A stretch of 64,000 bases of DNA. Origin: Frigoribacterium sp. SL97. Its GTDB lineage: Bacteria; Actinomycetota; Actinomycetes; Actinomycetales; Microbacteriaceae. The notes beneath the pieces were generated by a model. That model was not told the DNA's origin. It made no database searches and saw nothing but the letters and a program-made list of their open reading frames with translations. A program made the translations under genes and the position numbers. Shown piece after piece: positions 54,592 through 61,866 of the stretch. The stretch covers positions 1,798,001-1,862,000 of the forward strand of contig NZ_CP113062.1 of the NCBI RefSeq assembly GCF_026625765.1, given 5' to 3'. Each line of letters begins with the position of its first letter. The first letter of the stretch is position 1.

Positions 54592-55339
54592 ACTTCGTGA
54601 GGAGCATGTCGCCCGACACCAGGACGTGGTCGAGGGCGAGGCCGCGCAGGGCCATCTCGTCGCGGGCCGCGACGATGCGCGGGCCGGCTCCGCCCTCGAG
54701 GTTGGGCGACACGGTGAGGCACAGCTCGTCGACGACGTCGGCGGCGACGAGGTCGCCGAGCAACGCCGGGCCTCCTTCGGTGTGGATCTGGGGAAGCCCT
54801 CGCTCGACCAGGACCCGGACGAGGAGGCGCGGGTCCACCCGGTCGCGACCGCACGACACGACGTCGGCGACCTCGTCGAGTCGGGCCCGAGCCGCGCGAG
54901 GTGCCGCGTCGTGGGTGAGCACCAGAGGGCGGACCGGGGCGTCCGCGAACACGCCGCTCGCCGGGTCGAGGCCGAGTCCGCTCGAGACCACGGCGAAGAC
55001 GGGGTGGTCGGACAGGCCCGCGGCCCGACGCCAGGCGACGGCCTCGTCGTCGAGTCGCATCGGGCCGTAGCCCTCGTCGCGGACCGTGCCCGCCCCGACC
55101 ACGACCACGTCGCAGAGTCGGCGCAGCAGGTCGAAGACGAGCAGGTCGGCCGGCCCGCCCAGGTCGCGCGTCCTGCCGGCCGCCGTCGCCGATCCGTCGA
55201 CGCTGGCGACGAAGTTCGCCCGCACGGACGGCGTCGTCCGGTCGTGGGGCCGGTGGAGCTCGACGAGGTCGTCGATCGTCAGTGCGCCACGGCCGACCGG
55301 GGGAGCGGGGTGCAGCTGCACGAGGGTGGTCGCGGTCAC
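54575..55339 (-). CDS. RibD C-terminal-type (dihydrofolate reductase-like) reductase
   Basis: 254 aa. Contains the reductase fold of RibD without the deaminase domain: VRANFVASVDGSATAAG, VVVVGAGTVRDEGYGP and IHTEGGPALLGDLVAADVVDE. Stand-alone members include Rv2671, reported to have dihydrofolate reductase activity. Location directly after folE and a folP-like gene favours a pterin or folate role over riboflavin, but this is inference. Its start overlaps the folP-like stop by 4 bp. The end falls in a tandem repeat. Confidence 0.82.
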   Translation of the reverse strand: MTATTLVQLHPAPPVGRGALTIDDLVELHRPHDRTTPSVRANFVASVDGSATAAGRTRDLGGPADLLVFDLLRRLCDVVVVGAGTVRDEGYGPMRLDDEAVAWRRAAGLSDHPVFAVVSSGLGLDPASGVFADAPVRPLVLTHDAAPRAARARLDEVADVVSCGRDRVDPRLLVRVLVERGLPQIHTEGGPALLGDLVAADVVDELCLTVSPNLEGGAGPRIVAARDEMALRGLALDHVLVSGDMLLTKWSRRR

Positions 55340-56277
55340 AGGGCGTCCTCGTCGAGGTTGTGGCGCTCGACGAGGGGGTCCCGCCAGCCGAGGATCGCCT
55401 CGACCATCCGGACGGCGTCGACGCTGGCCCGGACGTCGTGCATGCGGACGATGCGCGCGCCCTGCAGCACGCTCACCGTGGCCGCCGCGAGCGAGCCCGC
55501 CAGGCGGTCGGGCTTGTCGCGACCGAGCGACTCGCCGACGAAGTCCTTGTTGGACACCGCGGCGAGCGTCGGGTGACCCAGGGCCGCCACCTCGGACAGG
55601 CGCCGGGTGAGCTCGAGCGAGTGTCGGGTCGTCTTGTTCAGGTCGTGCCCCGGATCGACGACGAGTTTGTCGTCGGGCACGCCGTGGGCACGGGCGACGT
55701 CGACCCGCCGTGCGAGGAACTCGACGACCTCGGCCACGACGTCGCCGTAGTGCGGACGGGGGTGCGGACGCCGTGGTGCCGCGAGGCTGTGGGTGACGAC
55801 GAGCGTGGCCTCGCTGTCGGCGACCACGTCGGCCAGGCGCGGATCGTGGAGCCCCGTGGTGTCGTTGACGACGTGCGCCCCGGCGGCGATGACGCGCTCG
55901 GCGACCTCGGGGCGGAAGGTGTCGACCGAGATCACGACGTCGGACCGGCTCGCGAGCGCCTCCACCACGGGCAGCACCCGGTCGAGTTCGTCAGAGGCGG
56001 ACAGCTCGGGCCCGGGCGCGAAGGGGACGCCCCCGATGTCGACCCAGTCGGCGCCCGCCTCGGCCGCGTCCACGGCGGCCTGCACGGCGCGGTCGAGGGC
56101 GAAGGTCGCGCCACGGTCGAAGAACGAGTCGGGCGTGCGGTTGACGATCGCCATGACGGCGACCTGGTGCGAGAATTCGAAGGTCCGTGACCCGATGCGA
56201 CGGCGGGGGACGAGGAGGGGCGGCACGGCGAATCCGGCGGGGTGGGCCGCGGGGGAGGGAGCGGCCGCCTCAGCCAC
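55336..56277 (-). CDS. Dihydropteroate synthase-like protein, FolP2 type
   Basis: 313 aa TIM-barrel protein of the DHPS family. Segments VMAIVNRTPDSFFDRGATF, DIGGVPFAPG, VVNDTTGL, VDPGHDLNKTTRHSLEL and VSNKDFVGESLGRD match the FolP2 branch (Rv1207) better than classical FolP, which has NVTPDSFSDGG and DIGGESTRPG. Mycobacterial FolP2 is reported to lack dihydropteroate synthase activity, so the usual name should be used with care. Overlaps folE by 8 bp. Confidence 0.85.
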   Translation of the reverse strand: MAEAAAPSPAAHPAGFAVPPLLVPRRRIGSRTFEFSHQVAVMAIVNRTPDSFFDRGATFALDRAVQAAVDAAEAGADWVDIGGVPFAPGPELSASDELDRVLPVVEALASRSDVVISVDTFRPEVAERVIAAGAHVVNDTTGLHDPRLADVVADSEATLVVTHSLAAPRRPHPRPHYGDVVAEVVEFLARRVDVARAHGVPDDKLVVDPGHDLNKTTRHSLELTRRLSEVAALGHPTLAAVSNKDFVGESLGRDKPDRLAGSLAAATVSVLQGARIVRMHDVRASVDAVRMVEAILGWRDPLVERHNLDEDAL

Positions 56278-56857
56278 GGGAGGTGCCGATCAGGGCGACC
56301 GCCTCGGCCCGCGCCGACGGCGTGGACAGGACGCCCCGGCTCGCGAGCGTCACCGTCGTGCTGCCCGTCTGACGGGGGCCCCGGGTCGTGACGCATCCGT
56401 GCGAGGCGTCGAGCACCACGAGGACGCCGTCGGGGCGGGCGCCGGTCTCCACGGCCTCGGCGATCTCCTCGCCGAGTCGCTCCTGGAGCTGGGGGCGCGA
56501 GGCGACCGCGTCGACCACGCGGGGGAGCGCACCCAAGCCGACGATCGTCTCGCCCGGGACGTAGGCCACGTGAGCGACGCCGACGAAGGGCAGCAGGTGG
56601 TGCTCGCACACCGACCGGAACGAGATGTCGCGAACGATCACGACCTCGCCCAGCTGGTGCGCTTCGGCCGGGACGGTGGCTTGGCGGACGAGATCGGCCG
56701 CGTCGACCGTGAGCCCCGAGAAGAACTCGGCGTAGGCGTCGGCCACGCGTCGGGGGGTCGACTCGAGCCCGGGCCGGTCGACGTCCTCGCCGATCGCGGC
56801 GAGCAGTTCGAGCACGGCGGCCTCGATGCGGGGCCCGTCGATCGGCGGAGGAGTCAT
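56270..56857 (-). CDS. folE: GTP cyclohydrolase I
   Basis: 195 aa. Converts GTP to dihydroneopterin triphosphate. Zinc ligands: Cys and His in RSVCEHHLLPF and Cys in SHGCVTTRG. LESTPRRVADAYAEFF and VGLGALPRVVDAVASRPQ are family signatures. Zinc-dependent type IA. Second gene of a four-gene leftward run. Confidence 0.95.
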   Translation of the reverse strand: MTPPPIDGPRIEAAVLELLAAIGEDVDRPGLESTPRRVADAYAEFFSGLTVDAADLVRQATVPAEAHQLGEVVIVRDISFRSVCEHHLLPFVGVAHVAYVPGETIVGLGALPRVVDAVASRPQLQERLGEEIAEAVETGARPDGVLVVLDASHGCVTTRGPRQTGSTTVTLASRGVLSTPSARAEAVALIGTSRG

Positions 56858-56869
56858 CGCACCATCCTC

Positions 56870-57370
56870 TCAGGCGGAGGGGCCGACCGCGCCGTCGGTG
56901 CTGCTCCCGAGGTCGACGGCGGACTCGCGGGGGAGCGCCTCGTGGTGGCGCCGTCCGTGGCTGCGCCGCGCCTCCTTCATCTCGGCCTCGAAGAGGTGCT
57001 TCTTGCCGTCCGCCAAGGAATCACGTACGTTCTTCTCATGGTCGCGGAACGCGGCGTAGTAGCCGTCGTCGTAGTCCTCGACGAGTTGGTACGTCCAGCG
57101 TCCCTCGACGACGTTGCGACCGACGAGGTCCCGGTCCAGCAGGTCGGCGATCTCGTCGTGCCCGGCTCGGCGAAGCGATTCCACGGCATCGCCGAGGGCG
57201 AGGTCGGCCTTGCCGGTCAGTCGGTGGAATCCGTAGAGGAATCCACGGGCCTGCTCGACGATCTCGAGCGCGGCGGAGAGTTCGCCGAGCGCAGCAACGG
57301 TGTCGTCGTCGAGCCCGTGGGGTCGGCGATGCGCGTCGTCGGGCGGCGTGGGGGTCGTGTCGGTCGTCAT
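56870..57370 (-). CDS. Conserved actinobacterial hypothetical protein
   Basis: 166 aa, no recognised domain. Mostly helical: ALGELSAALEIVEQARGFLY, FHRLTGKADLALGDAVESLR, then VEGRWTYQLVEDYDDGYYAA, and a basic His/Arg-rich tail (RRSHGRRHHEALP). No signal peptide or membrane helix. It ends 12 bp before folE and is probably its operon leader; the Fur/Zur-like palindrome lies 78 bp upstream of its ATG. The pattern feels familiar from other actinobacteria but I cannot name a function. Confidence 0.75.
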   Translation of the reverse strand: MTTDTTPTPPDDAHRRPHGLDDDTVAALGELSAALEIVEQARGFLYGFHRLTGKADLALGDAVESLRRAGHDEIADLLDRDLVGRNVVEGRWTYQLVEDYDDGYYAAFRDHEKNVRDSLADGKKHLFEAEMKEARRSHGRRHHEALPRESAVDLGSSTDGAVGPSA

Positions 57371-57447
57371 GCGACCAGGAAACTCCGAGGAGGCGCGGCG
57401 TGCGTCAGCGGGGAGCGCTTCCGTCGCCCCTCTCGACGTTACTTGAC

Positions 57448-57461
57448 ATAATGATCATTAT
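57448..57461. promoter_or_regulatory. Fur/Zur-like palindrome upstream of the folE operon
   Basis: ATAATGATCATTAT is a perfect 14-bp palindrome; on the minus strand it reads GATAATGATCATTATG, close to the GATAAT-GAT-ATTATC pattern of Fur-family boxes. It is strikingly A/T-rich for this genome and is in the 149-bp gap before the hypothetical-folE-folP2-reductase run. Confidence 0.55.
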
Positions 57462-57519
57462 CAGTCACGCAGGGATGACGCCGGAAGGGGTGCGCGGTGG
57501 CTCGGGTGGCGCCCCGCCC

Positions 57520-57984
57520 TCACGCCCCGGACGACTCGGCCAGCACCCGACGCAGCAGCTCGGCCAGGTCGCCGGGTTCGACCGGCTCGTCGGTGGTCGC
57601 CAGCTCGTCGAGGGTGAACCAGCGCGACTCGACGATGTCGCTGCGCTCGTCGTCGGTCCAGTCGTCGTCGACGACCTCGAAGTGCGGAAGGCGGACGACG
57701 TAGAACTCGGCGTGACCGTGCGTGTGGTCGGCGTCGTCCCAGGACACCTCGAAGTCGTCCACGCGCACGACGTCACCGACCTCGGTGACCACCTGTCCGG
57801 TCTCTTCGTGCAACTCGCGGATCGCCGCCTCGACATGGGTCTCGCCCGGGTCGACCCCGCCACCCGGCGTGATCCAGCGAGCGAAGCGACTCGTGTCGGG
57901 CGCCACCGTCTTCATCAGCAGCACGCGGTCGTCGTCGTCGAGGACGAGGAGGCGCGAGGTCGGTCGGACGATGCGCTCGGTCAC
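57520..57984 (-). CDS. Nudix hydrolase
   Basis: 154 aa. A complete Nudix box, GVDPGETHVEAAIRELHEET followed by GQV, places Mg-binding glutamates correctly. Hydrolyses a nucleoside diphosphate derivative; substrate unknown. Its position upstream of folE makes dihydroneopterin triphosphate pyrophosphatase one possibility, but the palindrome-bearing gap separates them. GTG at 57984, 13 bp after the SDR stop, with no clear ribosome site. Confidence 0.88.
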   Translation of the reverse strand: MTERIVRPTSRLLVLDDDDRVLLMKTVAPDTSRFARWITPGGGVDPGETHVEAAIRELHEETGQVVTEVGDVVRVDDFEVSWDDADHTHGHAEFYVVRLPHFEVVDDDWTDDERSDIVESRWFTLDELATTDEPVEPGDLAELLRRVLAESSGA

Positions 57985-57997
57985 GAAGGGGCCCGTC

Positions 57998-58765
57998 TCA
58001 GACGATCGGGGCGAAGTCGCTGGTGTCGCCCACCAGGCGGGTGTGGTCGGCCGGGACGGGGTCGACGGCGGCCGACGCGACCTCGGCGGCGAACTCGGCG
58101 ACGTTGTAGAGCTTGCCCGCGCTCTCTTTCCGCGACGAGATGGCACCGGGGTTCGAGCGTTCGAGCAGGGTCGCCGTGATCGTGCCCTCGATCATGTCCC
58201 CCGAGACCACGACGAACTCGACGCCCGCGGTCTCGAGCTGCGGCAGCATCTCGCGCAGGGCGTCCTCGCCGGCACGCTTGCTGAGGGCGACGGGGAGGTA
58301 CTCGGGCATCGTCTCGGTCGTGCGGATGAAGTGCGCCTGGTGGCTCGTGACGAAGACGACGCGCGACCCCGGGGCGAGCAGCGGCAGGGCCGCGGTCAAC
58401 AGCGCCACCTGGGCGTCACGGTTGAGCTTGAGCGCGTAGTCCTCGGCCATGCCCGTCTCCATGCCGCCCGAGGCGTTCATCACGAGCACGTCGAGGCCGC
58501 CCCAGGCGTCACGCACCGTGTCGAACATCGCCGCCAGGCTGGCCTCGTCGGTGAGGTCGGCCCCGATGGCGATCGCCTCGCCGCCCGCCTGCTCGATGGT
58601 CGAGACGAGCTGCAGTGCGCGCTTCTCCTTGTTGCGGTAGTTCACGACGACCTTGGCTCCGGCCTCGGCGAAGTAGCGCACGGTGTCGGCACCGATCCCC
58701 CGGGACGATCCGGTGACCAGGACTCGGGCTCCGGCGAGGGACTCTGCGGCGAGGGGGTTGGACAA
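57998..58765 (-). CDS. SDR-family protein lacking the catalytic tyrosine
   Basis: 255 aa Rossmann-fold short-chain dehydrogenase/reductase. Cofactor loop VTGSSRGIG (residues 17-25), structural MNASGG and Ser141 in FVTSHQAHF are present, and Lys163 is in place. The usual Tyr four residues before that Lys is Val159 (VALSK); the nearest Tyr is Y156. So it may be a non-catalytic or altered SDR. TTG start at 58765 with GGAG 6 nt upstream. Confidence 0.85.
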   Translation of the reverse strand: MSNPLAAESLAGARVLVTGSSRGIGADTVRYFAEAGAKVVVNYRNKEKRALQLVSTIEQAGGEAIAIGADLTDEASLAAMFDTVRDAWGGLDVLVMNASGGMETGMAEDYALKLNRDAQVALLTAALPLLAPGSRVVFVTSHQAHFIRTTETMPEYLPVALSKRAGEDALREMLPQLETAGVEFVVVSGDMIEGTITATLLERSNPGAISSRKESAGKLYNVAEFAAEVASAAVDPVPADHTRLVGDTSDFAPIV

Positions 58766-58888
58766 GGCGTGCTCCAGACTGTGCGGGGATCGATCGGCCC
58801 GTGGACCGGACTCGACCCTACCAATCCCCCTCGTCATCGTCAGGGGCGGGTGATAGTTTTCATAACAGGGGAACGAGAGAAGGTCGAC

Positions 58889-59368
58889 GTGGACGTCTTG
58901 AACGATTACGCATGGGTCGCGTGGATCGCGCTCATCCTGGTGTTCGTCATCGTCGAGGTGACGACGCTCGAATTCACCTTCCTCATGCTCGCCATCGGCA
59001 GCGTCGGCGGGCTGCTCGCCGGCCTCTTCGGTGCCCCGTGGTGGCTGCAGGCGATCATCGCGGCCGTCCTCGCGGTCCTGTTGCTGTTCACCGTGCGGCC
59101 GCCGTTGCTGCGGGCGCTCCGCCGCGGGGGCGATCCGACCCCCAGCAACGTCGAGGCGCTGCTCGGGCTGCGCGGCACGGTCGTCGTGCCCATCGGCTCC
59201 GACCCCGGCCAGGTCAAGCTGTCGAACGGCGAGACCTGGACGGCCCGCGTGCTGTCCTCCCCCGCGACGTCGGCAGGCCCCGACCTCGCACTCGACACCG
59301 GGGCCCCGGTCGTCGTGACCGCCATCGAGGGGTCGACCGCCTTCGTCGCCCCCGCAGAGAGGTCCTGA
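58889..59368 (+). CDS. NfeD-family membrane protein
   Basis: 159 aa. Three to four membrane helices (VAWIALILVFVIVEVTTL, FLMLAIGSVGGLLAGLFG, LQAIIAAVLAVLLLFTV), then an OB-fold domain starting LLGLRGTVVVPIGSDPG. Partner of SPFH proteins in membrane microdomains; the SPFH gene starts 4 bp later. GTG start with AGAAGG upstream. Confidence 0.9.
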   Translation: MDVLNDYAWVAWIALILVFVIVEVTTLEFTFLMLAIGSVGGLLAGLFGAPWWLQAIIAAVLAVLLLFTVRPPLLRALRRGGDPTPSNVEALLGLRGTVVVPIGSDPGQVKLSNGETWTARVLSSPATSAGPDLALDTGAPVVVTAIEGSTAFVAPAERS

Positions 59369-59372
59369 AGCC

Positions 59373-60512
59373 ATGGACACCATCAGTGCCGGAACCGTCG
59401 TCACGATCGTGGTCGTCGCGATCGTCGTCGTGCTCGTCCTCGTCATCCTCTTCCGCTCGGTCCGCATCATCCCGCAGGCGAGTGCCGGCGTGGTCGAACG
59501 TCTGGGGCGGTACCACAAGACCCTCTCCCCCGGGCTCAACCTGCTGGTGCCGTTCATCGACCGCGTGCGGCCGCTGATCGACATGCGCGAGCAGGTCGTC
59601 TCGTTCCCGCCGCAGCCCGTCATCACCGAGGACAACCTGGTCGTCTCGATCGACACGGTCGTGTACTTCCAGGTGACCGACGCCCGGGCGGCCACCTACG
59701 AGATCGCCAACTACCTCGGGGCCGTCGAACAGCTCACGACGACCACGCTGCGCAACGTGGTCGGAGGGTTGAACCTCGAGCAGGCCCTCACCAGTCGCGA
59801 CAACATCAACGGCCAGCTGCGCATCGTGCTCGACGAGGCCACCGGCAAATGGGGCATCCGGGTCGGTCGCGTCGAGCTGAAGGCCATCGATCCGCCCCTG
59901 TCGATCCAGGACTCGATGGAGCAGCAGATGCGTGCCGAGCGCAACCGTCGCGCCGCCATCCTCACCGCCGAGGGCACCAAGCAGTCCCAGATCCTCGAGG
60001 CCGAGGGGTCGCGACAGTCGTCGATCCTCAAGGCCGAGGGCGACGCCAAGGCCCAGGTGCTGCGGGCACAGGGCGAAGCCGAGGCCATCGCGACGGTCTT
60101 CAACGCCATCCACGCCGGCGACCCCGACCCGAAGCTGCTCGCGTACCAGTACCTCCAGACCCTGCCGAAGATCGCGGACGGCTCGGCCAACACGATGTGG
60201 ATCATCCCGAGCGAGTTGACCGAGGCCCTGAAGGGCATCGGGCAGGGCTTCTTCGCCCCGCGCGACCCGAACGCCCCGGGGTGGACCCCGACCGAGGCCC
60301 CCAAGGTCTCCGAGATGGACGTCACGCCCGACCTCGCATCGACCGTCGACCTCGAGGCCGAACCGGACCTCGGCTTCCCGACCGTCACCACGCCCGGTGA
60401 GACCGGCTCCGGTGTCGGTTCCGGAGGCGCGGGTGCGGCCGGCGCTGACCGGCCGGCTCCCGGGGCGGGCGCGTCGGACACCGGGCCGACCACTCCTCCG
60501 GCGACCTCGTAG
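59373..60512 (+). CDS. SPFH/stomatin-family protein
   Basis: 379 aa. N-terminal membrane helix (TIVVVAIVVVLVLVILF), then the SPFH domain starting VRIIPQASAGVVERLGRY, helical EAQ-rich segment (AAILTAEGTKQSQILEAEGS) and a Pro/Gly/Ala-rich tail. Organises membrane microdomains and protein quality control, by family. Pairs with nfeD. Confidence 0.93.
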   Translation: MDTISAGTVVTIVVVAIVVVLVLVILFRSVRIIPQASAGVVERLGRYHKTLSPGLNLLVPFIDRVRPLIDMREQVVSFPPQPVITEDNLVVSIDTVVYFQVTDARAATYEIANYLGAVEQLTTTTLRNVVGGLNLEQALTSRDNINGQLRIVLDEATGKWGIRVGRVELKAIDPPLSIQDSMEQQMRAERNRRAAILTAEGTKQSQILEAEGSRQSSILKAEGDAKAQVLRAQGEAEAIATVFNAIHAGDPDPKLLAYQYLQTLPKIADGSANTMWIIPSELTEALKGIGQGFFAPRDPNAPGWTPTEAPKVSEMDVTPDLASTVDLEAEPDLGFPTVTTPGETGSGVGSGGAGAAGADRPAPGAGASDTGPTTPPATS

Positions 60513-61300
60513 TGCCGTCCGCTCCCCCGGTCTCGGCCGGCTGGTTCGCTCCGGCCGGCCCCCGGGTGTTGGCGCACCGGGGCCTGGCCGTCGACGCCCC
60601 GGAGAACACGATGCTGGCGTTCGCCCTCGCCGTGTCGGCCGGGGCGACGTACGTCGAGACCGACGTGCACGCCACGCGCGACGGCATCGCGGTGATCAGC
60701 CACGATCCCGACCTGACGCGGCTCGCGGGACGTGAGGAGCGCCTCCTCGACCTCGACCTCGCGGAGGTCAAGATGGTCCGGCTCGACGGTGAGCACGAGA
60801 TCCCCACCCTCGACGAGGCGCTCGACGCCTTCCCGGAGACCCGGTTCAACATCGACCTCAAGTCGGACGAGGCCGTCGCACCGGCCGTCCGAGCGATCGC
60901 CCGCGTCCGGGCGACGGATCGCGTCCTGGTGACCTCGTTCGACCACCGGAGGCGTCTGCGGGCGGTCCGGGCCCTGCCGGGAGTCGCGACGTCGGCCTCG
61001 TCCCGGGGCATCGTCGCGGCGGTTGCCGCAGGCCTCGTCCCCCTCCCCCGTCTCCGGCGGTCGCTGGTGCGGCGCGCCCTCGCCGGGTGCCGGGCCGTCC
61101 AGGTCCCCGAGCGCAAGGGCCCGGTCCGCATCGTCACGACCGCGCGCGTGGCCGAGTGGGCGGCCCTGGGTGTCGAGACGCACGTGTGGACCGTCAACGA
61201 GCCTGCCGACATGGTGAGGCTGCTCGACCTGGGCGTGCACGGCATCGTCACCGATCGCACCGACCTGGCGCTCGACGAGGTGCGTCGGCGCGCCGTGTGA
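60512..61300 (+). CDS. Glycerophosphodiester phosphodiesterase
   Basis: 262 aa. Hydrolyses glycerophosphodiesters to glycerol 3-phosphate and an alcohol. Catalytic and metal residues: H22 in LAHRG, E49 and D51 in VETDVH, H64 in ISHDP. The PENT motif follows the first His. No signal peptide, so probably cytoplasmic. The GTG overlaps the SPFH stop by one base. Confidence 0.92.
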   Translation: MPSAPPVSAGWFAPAGPRVLAHRGLAVDAPENTMLAFALAVSAGATYVETDVHATRDGIAVISHDPDLTRLAGREERLLDLDLAEVKMVRLDGEHEIPTLDEALDAFPETRFNIDLKSDEAVAPAVRAIARVRATDRVLVTSFDHRRRLRAVRALPGVATSASSRGIVAAVAAGLVPLPRLRRSLVRRALAGCRAVQVPERKGPVRIVTTARVAEWAALGVETHVWTVNEPADMVRLLDLGVHGIVTDRTDLALDEVRRRAV

Positions 61301-61354
61301 CCCCGTCCCGAGACTGCCCGGGCACTGTGAAGGGACTGTGAAATCGCACGGCCC

Positions 61355-61380
61355 GGAACGGCGGAGGGCCAGAACGGGTT
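61355..61380 (+). promoter_or_regulatory. Sigma-R-like promoter before rbpA
   Basis: GGAAC (61355-61359), an 18-bp spacer and GTT (61378-61380) match the sigma-R/SigH promoter consensus. Transcription would start near 61388 to 61390, close to the GAGGAG ribosome site. Two ACTGTGAA copies (61324-61331, 61335-61342) lie just upstream. Confidence 0.55.
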
Positions 61381-61416
61381 ACAACGGGTGATTGCAACGC
61401 GAGAGGAGACCACACA

Positions 61417-61782
61417 ATGGCAGATCGCAGTTTGCGCGGAATGAGGCTCGGCAGCCAGAGCCTGCAGAGCGAAGAGGGCGTGGAGTTCTCGCCCCGCAAG
61501 AAGGCCGTCTACCAGACGACCGACGGTCAGACGTTCGACATGGTGTTCGCTGCGGACGCCGAGATCCCGGACATCTGGCAGTCGCCCAAGAGCGGCCAAG
61601 AGGGTCGTCTGCTCTCGGCCGACGGCAAGCCCGTCGAGATCGACGCCGGAGACGTGAAGGTCCCCCGGAGCCACTGGGACATGTTGCTCGAGCGACGCAG
61701 CCGCGACGAGCTCGAGGAGCTCCTCCAAGAACGACTCGACTTCCTCAGGGCCCGAAAGGGTCAGCACAAGATCGGCGCCTGA
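61417..61782 (+). CDS. rbpA: RNA polymerase-binding protein RbpA
   Basis: 121 aa. Actinobacterial factor that binds RNA polymerase and sigma A and stabilises the open complex. N-terminal ADRSLRGMRLGSQSLQSEEG, a core with FDMVFAADAEIPDIWQ, and the sigma-interacting C-terminus with SHWDMLLERRSRDELEELL. It has no cysteine at all, so it is a zinc-free form. ATG with GAGGAG 8 nt upstream. Confidence 0.95.
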   Translation: MADRSLRGMRLGSQSLQSEEGVEFSPRKKAVYQTTDGQTFDMVFAADAEIPDIWQSPKSGQEGRLLSADGKPVEIDAGDVKVPRSHWDMLLERRSRDELEELLQERLDFLRARKGQHKIGA

Positions 61783-61806
61783 CGACCCGTCCGGCAGCGA
61801 TCCGAC

Positions 61807-61844
61807 GAGAAGGCCCGACCACCTCACGGTGGTCGGGCCTTCTC
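61807..61844. terminator. 17-bp hairpin between rbpA and lnt
   Basis: A perfect 17-bp stem (61807-61823 with 61828-61844) and a TCAC loop between converging stop codons; bidirectional. Confidence 0.85.
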
Positions 61845-61866
61845 TCGTCCCGGCGGAGCCGGACCG

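Noticed and set aside
57443..57472. Rightward promoter starting with TTGACA near the Fur/Zur-like palindrome
   Set aside because: No -10 at proper spacing and no rightward gene follows.
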